A stretch of 64,000 bases of DNA from Phytophthora colocasiae (taxonomy: Eukaryota > Oomycota > Peronosporomycetes > Peronosporales > Peronosporaceae), in NCBI GenBank assembly GCA_018806915.1, contig JAGKQI010000091.1:620001-684000 (forward strand), read 5' to 3'. The notes under the pieces are model-generated. The model searched no databases. It saw nothing but the letters and a program-made list of their open reading frames with translations, and had not been told where the DNA came from. The first letter of the stretch is position 1. Each line of letters begins with the position of its first letter. Made by a program: the position numbers and the translations under genes. This document shows positions 20,356 through 31,452 of this stretch, piece by piece.

Positions 20356-20558
20356 TTTGTGCACATCTTGAGATCAGCAAATTGAAGTTCTCGTCCAATC
20401 AGAATAGTGTATCCAAGGTAGACCGCCAATCGTATTGCAGCATCCACGCGTCTTCCACTGTTGTCCTCACTTGGCACGCGTTGTGCGCGTGAAAGCTGCG
20501 TGCTTCGAGGTAGGGACCCAGTATAGGAGACGGCGAAGTGCAATCTCAACACCCCCAC

Positions 20559-23500
20559 TCAATTCGACGTCTCGAACTTGGGAATGACGTTGCTGCGTTC
20601 CATCAAGTAGCGCAACGTCTTGGAAGAGAGGCCCTTGGCCAAGTAGTCCGCTAGTTGGTTCTTAGACTCCTGGTAGGTCAGCTCAACCTCGCCACTGGCA
20701 ATCTTCTCTCGGATGAAATGGTAGCGAATGTCGATGTGCTTGGTGCGAGCTTGATAACCGACATTCTTCGCCAAAGCCATGGCACCCTGGTTGTCCTCGT
20801 AGATCACCGTAGGGTCCACTTGCTTTGCACCAATGTCCTTGAGTAGTCGACGCAGCCATACTACTTCTTTGATGCACTCACTCAGAGCCATGTACTCTGC
20901 CTCAGTAGAACTCAGTGCGACCGTCTTCTGGAACGTCGAACGCCACACCACCGGAGCACCACACATCATGAGCATCATTCCGCTCACTGAGCGTCTGTCG
21001 TCACGGTTACCGGCCCAGTCAGCATCCGAGTAAGCCGTCATCTCAGTTCCCAGTAGGCCATCGTACATGATACCCACTTCCTTGGTCTTCAGCAGGTAGC
21101 GCACCACCTTGACTCCCGCATTCCAATGCGCCTCACCTGGGTTTTCCAGGAAGCGACTCAACTTGGCAACAGCAACCGCAATGTCAGGTCGTGTTCCGCA
21201 TGTCAGATACATGAGGCTACCGATGAGCGATCGGTAGGGCCTTGACTTCATCTTGGCCTTGTACTCCTCTGTCTGCGTGCCGTCGTCCTTGGTCAAGTGA
21301 AGACTTGGATCCAGTGGCATCAGGCTTGGCTTCGCGTTTTCTTGACCGAATTTCTTGATGATCGACTCTGTATATGCGCGTTGAGAGATGGCCAATGTTT
21401 TATTGTCCATATCGTAGTCGATCTCAATCCCGAGAATAAATCGAGCGCGTCCGAGATCCTTGATCCGGAATTTGTCCGCGATGCCAGCCTTCACTGACGC
21501 GATGACACCCTTGTCGCTTTGAAGCAATCAGCATGTCGTCGACGTAAAGACACACGATACATTCATCGTCACCATCACCTCGGGTGTATACACAGGGATC
21601 AGCATCAGCCGCCTTGAAACCCATGTCTTTTAAGTGACCATCGATCGTCTCGTTCCAAACACGAGATGCTTGCTTCAGGCCATACAAACTTTGCAGGAAG
21701 TAGGCAGACGACGTCTTCTTCACCTTCAGCATCGGCCATCGTCAGGAGCTCACGCAGACCTTCAGGCAATTCCATGTAAATCTCTTCGTCGAGCTTTCCA
21801 TACAGGAACGCCGTATCCACGTCGCATTGCTCGATCTCAAATCCTTCAGCACAGCACTTAGCCAGCACAGCACGGATCGAATTCAGGTATGCCACTGGCG
21901 CGTACGTCTCTTCATAGTCAATCCCGTGACGCTGAGAGTACCCCTTGGCGACGAGACGAGCCTTGTGCCGGGTCACTTCTCCTTTCTCGTTGCGCTTCAA
22001 CGCGAACACCCACCGACATCCGATCGGGCGCTGGTGAGCCGGTCTTGGTACCATCTTCCATGTCTTGTTTGCAGTAAGTGACTCCAATTCACTTTCAATT
22101 GCCTTCTTCCATTCATCGCTGTCCTCGCCTGACGTCGCCTCTGTATACGTCTTGGGGACTTCCTCCGATGCAGCCATAAGCTTGGCCACCTTCAAGTGCG
22201 AGCAGTTCGCCACTTGGTTTAACCCTTTCTTGTGTCATCTTCTGACGCTTGGTCCCCGTGGTTGACGGCAGGATAATCTGCTTCTTGGTTGCGCCAGCCT
22301 CTTCCAGGATCGTCAATTTCGTCGATGTTACGAGTACGCGAACGAGTAATCATGGGATGGAGTGGACTCGTAAGGGATGATTTGACTGTTCACGTCACGT
22401 TGAAGTGGAATGACGTCAGCACCTTCAACAACGACCGGAACAATCTCCATTGAACCCTTGGACGGTTGTCCACTCATGACAGGCACGTTGGTTGCTGGTT
22501 CATCTTCATCCTGTACCATGAGGTGCTGGGGATTGGTCGTTTCGATGAACTTCACAGTGCGAACGATTTGCACCTTACCCGTTGACACATTGAGGACTCG
22601 GTAGCCCTTCACACCATCCTCGTATCCAAGGAAACGACATGTGAACGCTTTGGCATCCAACTTGCGACGCTTCTCGTCGGGGATGTGAGCGTAGCCAAGA
22701 GCACCAAACACCTTGACGTTCCTGAGCTGTGGCTTCGATTTGTGCACAATCTCGAACGGTGTCTTCACAGTCACCGAGTTGGGGATCCGATTGATGATCC
22801 ACGCAGCAGTGTTGACCGCCTCGGCCCACCACTTCTTGTTGACGCTCTCATGGTAGAGCAGACAACGAGCCATCTCCACGAGGCTCCGGTTCATGCGCTC
22901 AGCCAGACCGTTCTGCTGAGGCGTGTATGGCACCGTCTTCTCATGCTTGATGCCATGCTGGTTGAGGAACGCCTTGAACTGGCGACCGGTGTATTCACCA
23001 CCATTGTCCGAACGCAGACGCTTGATACTCTTGCCCGTAGCGTTCTCCATCGCTGCCTTGTAGATTTTGAACTTGGACAGCACCTCCGACTTCGCTTTCA
23101 TGAAGTGGACGGTCACGTGACGTGAGTAGTCGTCAATGAATGTCACAACGTACGTGCAACCACCAGGTGTCCTCGTCTGCATCGGACCCATCACGTCCGT
23201 ATGCACCAGTTCAAGCACACCTGCACTCTTGACGACCTTCTCCGGATGCCTTGGATAGTCGTCAGCTTTCATCTTGCCCATGCAGCAGCCAGCGCATACG
23301 TCGTCCCCAGGGACTCCATTTGTAATGCGAGGCACTCCTTCTGCCATGGTAAGTAGTTTCTCATAACGCTTGAACGGGATGTGGCCGAGTCGGGCGTGCA
23401 CAACAGCCCATGGCTCCTTACGAGTGGTCGTTGCAGCATGACACACCTCGTCCCCCACTGTCTTCAGCTTGTAGACATTTCCACAGCGCTTAGCTTCCAT

Positions 23501-24577
23501 CACAGTAGCGTCCCCGTAGCGAAAGGTACACTTGTCCTTGCTGAACTGGGCGACGACTCCTTTCTCGGCCAGCTTCGACACCGAGATGAGGCTTCCTTCA
23601 ACTTCTGGGATGTACAGGACATCCGACAGCTTGACAGACTTCCCGTCCATCAGCTTCAACCCGACGGTGCCCTTTGCAACTGCGTCGATTTTCGAGCCAT
23701 CCGCGATCGTGATGCGGACTGGCGTCTTCAGCTCCTTCATGGACACAAACTTGTCCCGGACGCTGGTCATGTGCGAACTTGCACCAGAGTCGACGAGCCA
23801 TTCACTCTTGGTCATCGCACTCGTAGCCATGAACGAGAAGTCGTCGGACGCTTCCTCTTGCGCAGCTTGCCCTCGTTCTTGGTCGGCTTTCTTCTTGCGG
23901 CACTCGAACTCTCGGTGCCCTTGCTTCTTGCAGTAGAAGCACTTGCCGTTGAAGCGACGCTTGCCCCCGAAGTCCTTCTTCTTCGTAGCGAAAGCCTTCT
24001 CTTGAGCCGATGACGATTCATCCGAAGCTTGAACACCAGAGAGAGCTTGAATCGCGTAGGCCAGCGACACGTTTGGCGTATTCTCGAGGACAGTACATAT
24101 CATCTTGTACCCGTCCGTCAGACTGCCAAGGAGCAACACGAGCTGGCGAGTCTCATCCAGAGTCTCACCGATCGTCTCCATCTGGAGGACGATCTCCTTG
24201 AACTGATCGACGTGGGAAGCGAACTTGGTCCCGGGCTCCATCTTGAAGTTGTTCAACTTCTTGGTGACGAGAAGCCGGTTCTTGAGCGTCTTCTTGTTGA
24301 AGTGCTCCTCGAGCATCGTCCACGCCTCAGCGGCAGTCAGTGCTCCACGGACGTAGACTTGGTACGTGAGACTCACGTCTCCAGCGATAACACCAAGTGC
24401 CTTCAGATCGTTGGTCTTCCATTCCGCCGTGGAGCGATCACTCACTTGGTCGAACTCGGGCTTGATGATCTGCGGTAGCAGTCCCTTCCGAGCAAGCTTC
24501 ATCCGCATGTTGAACTCCCAGTGGAAGTAGTTGTCTTCCACGAGCTTGTCGATGTTGTCGGCGTAGCTTGGGCTCAT
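20559..24577 (-). pseudogene. Copia-2 gag-pol (several frameshifts)
   Basis: The ATG at 24577 (MSPSYADNIDKL) opens gag, then a CCHC knuckle (CFYCKKQGHREFEC), protease WLVDSGASSHMTS, and integrase (HTDVMGPM, FIDDYSRHV, SDNGGEY, TPQQNGLAERM), open to 22328. Reverse transcriptase pieces follow in other frames at 21605-22213 (DVDTAFLYGKLDEEIYM) and 21424-21732 (SLYGLKQA, VCLYVDDML). The RNase H part at 20559-21527 (SDADWAGN, SSTEAEYMAL) ends at a TGA. Frame breaks lie around 22220-22330, near 21700 and near 21520. All domains are recognisable but no continuous polyprotein is possible. Confidence 0.9.
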
Positions 24578-24581
24578 AACC

Positions 24582-24996
24582 AATTGAGAGTATAGCGAAC
24601 GAGGCTTGATAGTGAAGTGAGTAGGAGGAAGTAAATCCAAAAGTGAGTTTATTGAGTTAGCCCGCATTCACTAATCTACCCTTGCTCTCCTTGAGCTCCC
24701 CTTGTAGACCTTTGTGAAACGGGAACGCTTGATGTAACGGGAACGCCTTGTGAAACGGGAACGCTTGATGTAACGGGAACGATTGATGTAACGGGAACGA
24801 TTTGTGCACATCTTGAGATCAGCAAATTGAAGTTCTCGTCCAATCAGAATAGTGTATCCAAGGTAGACCGCCAATCGTATTGCAGCATCCACGCGTCTTC
24901 CACTGTTGTCCTCACTTGGCACGCGTTGTGCGCGTGAAAGCTGCGTGCTTCGAGGTAGGGACCCAGTATAGGAGACGGCGAAGTGCAATCTCAACA
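24582..24996 (-). repeat. Copia-2 5' LTR (415 bp)
   Basis: Matches 20101-20551 except for one missing 36 bp unit. Followed, in element orientation, by the primer site and the gag ATG at 24577. Confidence 0.9.
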
Positions 24997-25001
24997 TCGA
25001 A

Positions 25002-25714
25002 GGAGGAACTCCGCATGCACCACTTCATCCCTCAAAAGCCAAATAGACACATCTATGGTCAGTTTGAAAATTACGCAGTATATACATAGTATCGCACCTT
25101 CACAAAAGTGTCGTAGTTACAGTCGAACGATCTGATCGCGCTGATGCTTCAAAATACCTGGCAAAGAGTAGTTCAGCACAACCGCTGTGCTTGCTCGAAG
25201 CTTAGCCGTACAGGTTTCCTTGATAGCTTGATGGTGAGATTCTAACGCATTTTGACTAGGCGTCAAGCCAGGAACAGCAGCATTGTAGAACTAGTTTCCC
25301 CATTCATTCCCCATGTAGTACTCACGCATCCACTTAAAACGCAGTCTTCCTCTCCATGTTCACACCAATAGGCTAGAAACAGCTCCGCTAAAGCCAAAAA
25401 CTGCTTCTGCGAGCGCGCCTTGGCTAAGTAGAGAATATTCACATGTATGTTGGTGTCGTAAAAATCAGGCGTCTTCAGACGTTTGATGTTTTCGCGACTT
25501 TTCCTACTAAAATGGGGATAGCTGTTCAGGAGCCTAATGCTACGCCAAACGTCTTGATACGCATTAGCAATTCCAGCAGTTCGATCGTTTGGAATTTTGC
25601 AACATCCTTATAGGCAGCTCTGCATGATACAGATATGACAGCATTTTCTTCATCTGAAGAAGCAAACTCTACAGTACTGCAGCTGCTGTAATCATCGTTT
25701 GTTGGCTCCATCAT
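25002..25714 (-). pseudogene. MULE-type transposase relic, unit A, 5' part
   Basis: Upstream coding part of the SWIM-containing relic. The N-terminus is MMEPTNDDYSSCSTVEFAS at 25714. A second frame carries YPHFSRKSRENIKRLKTPDF and AKARSQKQFLALAELFLAYW. A third carries FYNAAVPGLTPSQNALESHH followed by IKETC, which resembles the conserved region after the DDE core of Mutator-like transposases. Frame breaks and an in-frame TAG before FYNAA are shared with unit B, so decay came before the duplication. Unit A also lacks 11 bp (CGGACCTGCAC, unit B about 44808-44818) spanning a possible splice acceptor. Confidence 0.6.
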
Positions 25715-25901
25715 CGCCCCTGCTTCCTGTTAATGCTCAAAACGTTTCAAAGTCGCCATACTAGAAACAACGTACCGTGTAACGCGGTCGGTGCCGCTGA
25801 ATTGCCAACACCGCACTGCGTGAGAGTTGGCTATAAAGTGAGTAAATCGATTGTGCAGAACCATCCGATTTAGTAAAGTCCTCGATTTCAAATTGTTTTG
25901 A

Positions 25902-26125
25902 ATGTTTCCTCAAAAAGAAGACGTTGTTTCCTTAATAAAAAGCCACGCCCTGCAGATACCTCCGAATGCGCGTATCAGCGATTTATTCCCTATCATCAGT
26001 AACAAGATCAACGCCTCAATCAAGACCAAGCAAGTCTTTCGAGATGTGGGAAGTGTCTTTCTTTACGGAATACGCTTGAGCTCAAGTCGCCCACTTAAAC
26101 CTCTCATGTCGTCACAAGGGTGTGC
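25902..26125 (+). pseudogene. Diverged ubiquitin/RING-family gene, 5' fragment
   Basis: The frame starts MFPQKEDVVSLIKSHA, which is shared with unit B at 45680. At the duplication breakpoint (about 25952) it switches to PPNARISDLFPIISNKINAS and VFLYGIRLSSSRPLKPLM. The second part is clearly homologous to the N-terminus of the unit-B ubiquitin/RING gene ([38 protein letters not shown]). The gene is then interrupted at about 26156 by a TIR-bounded element and resumes near 31453. It is an older paralogue sitting at the junction of the two units. Confidence 0.7.
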
Positions 26126-26319
26126 TCAAAAGATTGGCCTAGAAGCAGTACAGTGCACACGGTAATTAGTCTAGGTTGCAAAATAATCTCATACGCTAAA
26201 TAATCTCACTGCACTTTACCGAGACTAATTACCGTGTACAAGAATTTTGGAAATGCAAAATTAATCTCACTCCATAAAGTTCATAAATAATCTCAGTTGA
26301 TAATCGGGCTTGACACTGG

Positions 26320-26386
26320 TGCAGTGGTTAGATTACAGCCCTCACAATCACTTCACCAGGGTTCGAGTCCCTCGGCGGGTAACGTA
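26320..26386 (+). other. tRNA-like sequence with Pol III A and B boxes (SINE head?)
   Basis: TGGTGCAGTGGTTAGA fits an A box and GGGTTCGAGTCCC fits a B box at tRNA-like spacing. The would-be acceptor strands do not pair, so it is unlikely to be a working tRNA gene. It is more likely the tRNA-derived head of a SINE or a captured promoter. Confidence 0.55.
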
Positions 26387-26425
26387 GGTCGGGTGTCAAG
26401 TGCTACAGACCTCTGTCAGTCTGCG

Positions 26426-26862
26426 GATTCATTCGTGATCGCTAAGATCAAGGACGTTTGGTCAAGAAAGTGGAATGAGAGAAAGATTGACAGTATCGAG
26501 GGTGATCAATGGCAGGATGCTATTCGGAAGGACGGCTCGTGGTCAGGAAAGCTGAAGAACCCAGGAAAGGCCTTCTTTCTATCCCTTGCATCGGAGGTGG
26601 TGAGGGAGGTCAATGCCAAGAGAGACAAGAACGGCTTAAGCTACGCTCGCAAGGCCATGATTCGTTGTGGACTCTCGCTAGGTGTCGATGGAACGTGGAG
26701 AACGACTCAGCTGTTTCCTCACTGACAAGAGATAATTCGTAAGTACCCTGAGTACTTTGCTGAAGGCGTTGCAGGCGAGATACGCACCACTAAACACCGT
26801 GACGATGACACTGCTACAATCAACACCTTGCCTGATGGTAGAGTTTACGCCGACATCTAGAT
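26426..26862 (+). pseudogene. Unidentified ORF inside TIR-bounded element
   Basis: One frame encodes SFVIAKIKDVWSRKWNERK up to RCGLSLGVDGTWRTTQLFPH and then a TGA at about 26722-26724. Another frame continues at once as EIIRKYPEYFAEGVAGEIRT and ends near 26862. Together they look like one protein of about 145 residues with a single frameshift. Charged and helical; I do not recognise the family. Confidence 0.4.
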
Positions 26863-27176
26863 AGTGAGATTATTTTAGAACACCAAAAATAATCTGTTCG
26901 TAATTAATCTCACTCAGACTAATTCACATGGGCGGGGTGAACCGAACCCGAACCCAGGTTCTACTAAAAAAAGAGCCCAAAATTGTCTGGAACCGGGCTC
27001 CCAGAAAATACCAAGGCACTTCAAATCGTAGGAGCCCAGATTTGTCAAATACCGAGCTCTTCTAGTCTATGCGAGCCCAGTTTTGTTTACGAGCCCCAAC
27101 AATTTGATTGGTTATAATTGCTGCGTTGAAGCTACAATCTGGATCCGAGGCATGGGCGCAGATAAATAGTAGCGCC

Positions 27177-28289
27177 ATGGAAGGCAATGACATGCCTATC
27201 ATCGAGCTCCCCGAGCACTACTCAGTCAACAGTGAGCGATTGGGGATGGCACTAGCGCATGTATCTGCTTAAACGAACCGTCTCACGGAGGTTCATGCAG
27301 CTCTAACGGCCCGCCAAGTAGAACAAGAGGCGCAGCAGATGAAGTATGTTGAGGAGCGTGTGGCAGAAGCTCGTCTCGAAGCTGAATCACGTACCCAAGC
27401 TCTAGTATGTGCCATCAACAAGGCGTATGGGGATCCAACGGCTCTGGAACGGCGCGTTGACGACCGTATTCAGGGCCTCCTGGCAACGCTGCAGGAGTCG
27501 AGCCTCCAACAAGCACGGGCTCTAGCCGAAGCTCAGCTTGCTAGTCAGATGCTGTTCACCGAGTACTGGAAGAGCAGATGCAGGGAGAACTTTTAGTCGT
27601 TCAAGAGCAAGCAGCACTGAGGATTGAAGTCCGTTGAAGCAGCAATGAATAAGATGAGCAGCGGACACCAGCGAGTTCTTCAACAACAATCTACAGCGGA
27701 ATTGGAACGGCACCAATTGCACACTAGAATGAGCAATCTAGAGCAAAACTTTCCGCAAACTATTGATATCGCTGTAGCTAAGGCACAAAACCTTGCTGTT
27801 TCTGAAAGCGATTCACGATTGACGAAGTTGCTGGCGGGTTTGGAGGACCGTGTTATACATCGGGTGGAATCAAATGTATTAAAGACCGTGAGTGGCATGA
27901 TTGAGAAGTGGCAAAAGACGTTTCAGCAACAGAATTTAAAGTGGCAGATGGAACAAGAGAAGAAGTTCACCGATTATTTAGATGAACGGCTACGAGGAGC
28001 AATAGTGGTGGCAAAAAAAGCGGCAAGAGCTGAAGCAAATGATGTGATGAGGGAAACAACTGTCAAGCCGAGTCTGAGTGCCCCTAACAGCAATGCGATC
28101 GTCTCTGACAGTGCTACCCAAGCGCCAAATGTACTAGCTCGCGTTCGGATGCAGGCGCAAAAGGAAGTTGCAGACCGCGCTCGTGTTCGTGCTAAAGAGC
28201 TCAAAGCAGCGGCAGGCCACATCTCTCCTTTAAAACCGAAACCAAAACGATGTTTGCGTTCGAATGCTGCGGACATGAAAACAAAATGA
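27177..28289 (+). pseudogene. Coiled-coil ORF carried by the hAT element
   Basis: The ATG at 27177 (MEGNDMPIIELPEHYS) starts a frame that stays in register to 28289 with three stops: TAA at 27270, TAG at 27594 and TGA at 27621. The product is strongly heptad-like and Gln/Glu/Arg/Ala rich (RQVEQEAQQMKYVEERVAEA; LKWQMEQEKKFTDYLDERL), with a basic C-terminus (KPKPKRCLRSNAADMKTK). It could be a captured host gene or an accessory protein of this hAT lineage. Three stops suggest decay. No family recognised. Confidence 0.55.
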
Positions 28290-28905
28290 GGAAAGGCAAA
28301 ACGACAAGCGTAAATTGAAATTCAGCTTGTGTAACCGGAGTGTTAGCATTACTACATTCAGCAATGAACCGTCCATCGTTCTGGTATCACCAAGTTTAAT
28401 GGAACTCATGATTTACTTACGAAGCCAATAAAAACTGTAAAAACTTCTCAACAGGATTCGGCTATCCAGCTACAGGCTCTTTTCGACGGTCCACTTTCAC
28501 TCGTAACATCGATTTCGTTGCTGCTGCACCACCTGCACCGGTGGAAATCGAACGAATGGCTTGCGATTGTGTCTTTGACAATGTTTCAGCAATGAAAAAC
28601 TTGTTGACGACACATGAGCCGACTAAATCCATTCCCGTTAAGTCTTGGGATCTCTCATTGCGTTAATAATTTAATAGTGATCTACAAGAGCCGCAATTTG
28701 TCAAGTCAAGTCGATCTTCCAAAAGTGCTGCTACTAGTAGATCTAACCACTAGAGTACGTTTGCGAGAGGTGCTCTACGGATTGCTATGGTTGTCAAGTA
28801 TGCTAAAAAGACAAAAAAGCAAAGAAGAATATCGCTTCCAACACGCATACGGCGACTAGTTTATTCATTTATCTTTGTCTCCTCATCATTCTCAACACTA
28901 GCTTG
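28290..28905. other. hAT interior without a clear gene
   Basis: Lies between the convergent coiled-coil ORF and the hAT transposase 3' end. A short plus-strand frame at 28614-28859 has no recognisable features. Confidence 0.4.
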
Positions 28906-31196
28906 CTAAAATAAATCTTCAAGAACCCCAACATCGCTTTCAAATACGTCCTGGAGCTCTAACAAGGTGCTAGACGGGATATTCTCGCGTGCAACGTCCG
29001 GTTTGAGCTTAGTGCATTGCGTGATGTCGACGTACGAACGATTGCAATTAAGAAAAATAGACATATCGATGTTGTGCGGGGCAAGGGAGCTGCGTTGGGT
29101 CCGAACCATCTGCCCTGCTACACCGAAATCCCTTTCGAGTTGTGCTGAGGAAGACGGCACTGAGTAAATTACGCGCACAGCAAGTGGCAAAATTCGGTAG
29201 CTGCGTTCCTCCGACTGGCGACTCCAAAATTGTAAGACATCTTCGGGTGTGCCATTGTCCAGGGTTTGTAGCTGAGAATTGGTGTTTCTCCACCGATCGA
29301 GCTCTTCTTCGATACGGTTAATAGAAGTCTCGGATGACATGGGAAGAGCATCATCATGCCGGCCCTCAACAGTCTCGTCCAAAAGTTCAGCGATTTCCTC
29401 CGAAAACAAGGCGGCCGGAGGTGGAACAGGTGCCGCAGTTGCAGTAGGTGGATCGGAAGGTTGTGTGTCAACAGCGGCCATAACCTTTCGCATCTTATCG
29501 TAAATCATTTTACGAACGGTGGTGAAGTTTGCCCCGCACGTTGTGCTGTGGATCCATTTTGAAGAGAACATTTCACGACAATCGTTTTGAGCGCTCCTTC
29601 AGCTTTCTTGTAGTGCGGATGCAGTAAAAGCTGCATTTCAAACGCGTATGAGCACCCGTCCATGATGTCTTGATCTGTATAGCGTTTAAAGAAGCGCTTG
29701 TGAAAGGCTGTGTGAAGCAGATCGCGTGTGTGCGAGACCATCTCAGACAGCTCATTCGGTTGGAAGGAGCGTCTATTTGTTGATGTTGAACGGCAATCTT
29801 TAAGGGGTGCAGAGCAGTCAAGAGCAGAAACCCGAAGACCGTACAAAGCCATCAACACATCTGCTTGGTTTGACTTTTCATTTTGACCAAGTTTAGCCAC
29901 GCTTGTGATCGGCTCCAGTAGAGATAATATCTGAATTAGATCCAATTTGTCGTTGACGAGAGGAAACGGGGCGGTAGGAGCACAAGTTTTGGCGCCTGGC
30001 CCTACTGGCACGCTCTTCGTACCACAACTCCAGCGGATCCCATAGCACCAAAACGCGCCGAATTACACGAGTTAATCCAAGAAACCGATGCGCCTTATAA
30101 TCAAGAAGCTGTTTCGAGTCTGTGAGCCTCCAAGGCATTCTGATAGCTCTTGGAAAAGTGTACCCATAACTTCCACTTGTTTCGTATGAGTAACACAGGT
30201 CACCACGCGAGAAATCAACGCTGTCATGCGAGGATTCTTAGAAGAACTCACCGTGTTAACCATACCGCATGCCCATTTAGTAGCAGCATGGGTTAGATGA
30301 GGGAGACACCATTCCCATGACAGGTTTAAACCCGTCCGCATCATCCACTTAACATCGGGTCCACCGTCTGTAGTGGATCCATGGAGGTCGTGCGCAGTTA
30401 ACCCGAATTCACGAAGCGTTTCAACTATCCATCGACGAAAAGGCTCACGTATTCCTCCCTCCCGATCCCCGTACATTGGCTTGAAGTGGCGGATCCCGAG
30501 TAAAACGGACTTGAAGCGAAATTGGGCATCCACGAGATAAAGCCTCAGACCTAAAAACTTTGTAGATTTCGGCTTTGAAGTCCAAAAATCTGCCACTATA
30601 GTGAACGTTTTAGCTGATCCAATATAGTTCCCAGCAATCATTGCGGTAATCTCCGATTTAGTCGACGTGTACAGCTCGATTATGGCATGACGAACAGCTT
30701 TGGCATCAACGGTAACTCGCATAGCATCTTTATAAACAAGATCACGGATTGCGAGAGATTCTTCGTACTCACCTAAGCAAAAAGGTAAGTTGTTATTAAC
30801 GATTCGGCGTGTCTCCAGTAGTAAGTACGCGCGACCTGGATCACCGCGGAATAGTGGGCTGCGTCGAACGATTGCCATCTCCTCGTCATGTGAGCGCTTG
30901 CGCCGCTCTTGTGCGAGCGTTTTCCCTGACTCGATACCATGAGCTTCTCGCAGGTGCTTTGCAGCCTTGGATGTCTTTCCCCCGGATAGAGTGATGTGCT
31001 TGTTTTGATCTCGACATGCTTGCGTCGCTAGGCAAATCCATTTCAATGCGTGGTCTTGACCACCCTCGCTGCTAACCCGCACCCCCCATTCGAATATAAA
31101 TGAGCGTTCCTTTCTTGTCGGTGGTTGTAGCACAGTACCGTTTGCTGGATTAAAGCTCTCTATCGCTGCTGTCACCGCAGCAGGAACCGGGTTCAT
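28906..31196 (-). pseudogene. hAT transposase with BED-like finger, broken
   Basis: The 5' part at 30072-31196 starts MNPVPAAVTAAIESFNP. It has a BED-like C..C..H..H zinc finger (WICLATQAC, then KHLREAHG), the catalytic-region motif FTIVADFWTSKPKS and the hAT signature WEWCLPHLTHAATKWACG. The middle, 29505-30011, is in another frame. The last part, 28906-29571, holds the C-terminal dimerisation domain (VLQFWSRQ, then SVPSSSAQLERDFG). At least two frame breaks lie near 30040 and 29540, so this copy cannot make a full transposase unless short introns explain the breaks. Confidence 0.85.
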
Positions 31197-31452
31197 CTTG
31201 ACCGGCTCGAAGTGGTTCGAAGATCCCTGACCGGGCTCCTTTTTTGTTTATGGTTCCCGAGGTTTTGATAGAGCCCAAAATTAGAGCTACTTAAATCTGA
31301 GGAGCCCAGATTTGCAAATACCGGGCTCATCAGAAAGTTAGAGCCGGTAAAATTTGGTATTATTGACTCGGTTCGTCCTGCCCGTGCTAATTCATGTGAA
31401 CTCCCCCAAAAGCACCTCACATAAAATAATTTCAATGAGACTAATTACCGTG

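Larger units (their letters stand above)
20101..24996 (-). mobile_element. Copia-2 LTR retrotransposon
   Basis: 4896 bp, minus strand. LTRs are 451 bp (20101-20551) and 415 bp (24582-24996) and differ by one 36 bp minisatellite unit plus at least one substitution. The target duplication TCGAA is at 20096-20100 and 24997-25001; unit B has the empty site near 44770. In element orientation the LTR starts TGTTGAG and ends CTCAATT. GAGTGGGGG is the polypurine tract. The primer site TTGGTTATGAGCCC again overlaps the start codon, as in Copia-1. It inserted into the MULE relic after the segment duplication. Confidence 0.93.
1..25952. repeat. Tandem segmental duplication, unit A
   Basis: Apart from insertions, this stretch is nearly base-for-base the same as 32508-45727, in the same orientation and gene order. 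Base 1 aligns with 32508, and similarity stops at about 25952 (unit B about 45727), where both read AAAAGCCACGCCC and then diverge. Subtracting the five insertions with their target duplications (about 5956, 4845, 962, 315 and 4901 bp) leaves 8.97 kb, against 8.99 kb for unit B after its two insertions. The left end of the unit lies outside the window. Confidence 0.93.
26927..31386 (-). mobile_element. hAT DNA transposon, 4460 bp
   Basis: Imperfect inverted ends are CATGGGCGGGGTGAACCGA and, inverted, CACGGGCAGGACGAACCGA. They are flanked by the 8 bp duplication CTAATTCA (26919-26926 and 31387-31394), the length typical of hAT. Subterminal AGGAGCCCAGATTTG-like repeats occur near both ends. It carries a broken hAT transposase on the minus strand and a separate coiled-coil ORF on the plus strand that converges with it. 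Confidence 0.9.
26156..31452. mobile_element. TIR-bounded element carrying a tRNA-like head and an ORF, later entered by a hAT
   Basis: CACGGTAATTAGTCT at 26156-26170 is matched in inverse at 31438-31452, and a third inverse copy lies at 26222-26236. Without the hAT (4460 bp plus 8 bp duplication) the stretch is about 0.83 kb. AATAATCTCA and ATTAATCTCAC motifs are repeated near both ends, like subterminal binding sites. I could not identify a target duplication, so the exact boundaries and class are uncertain. It interrupts the diverged ubiquitin/RING relic. Confidence 0.5.

Noticed and set aside
20176..20558. Repetitive peptides (FPLHQAFPFHKA or TRRSRYIKRSRF) over the Copia-2 LTR
   Set aside because: They are translations of the 36 bp minisatellite in non-coding LTR sequence in three frames.
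26320..26386. Functional tRNA gene
   Set aside because: A and B boxes are good but the acceptor strands do not pair and no cloverleaf closes.
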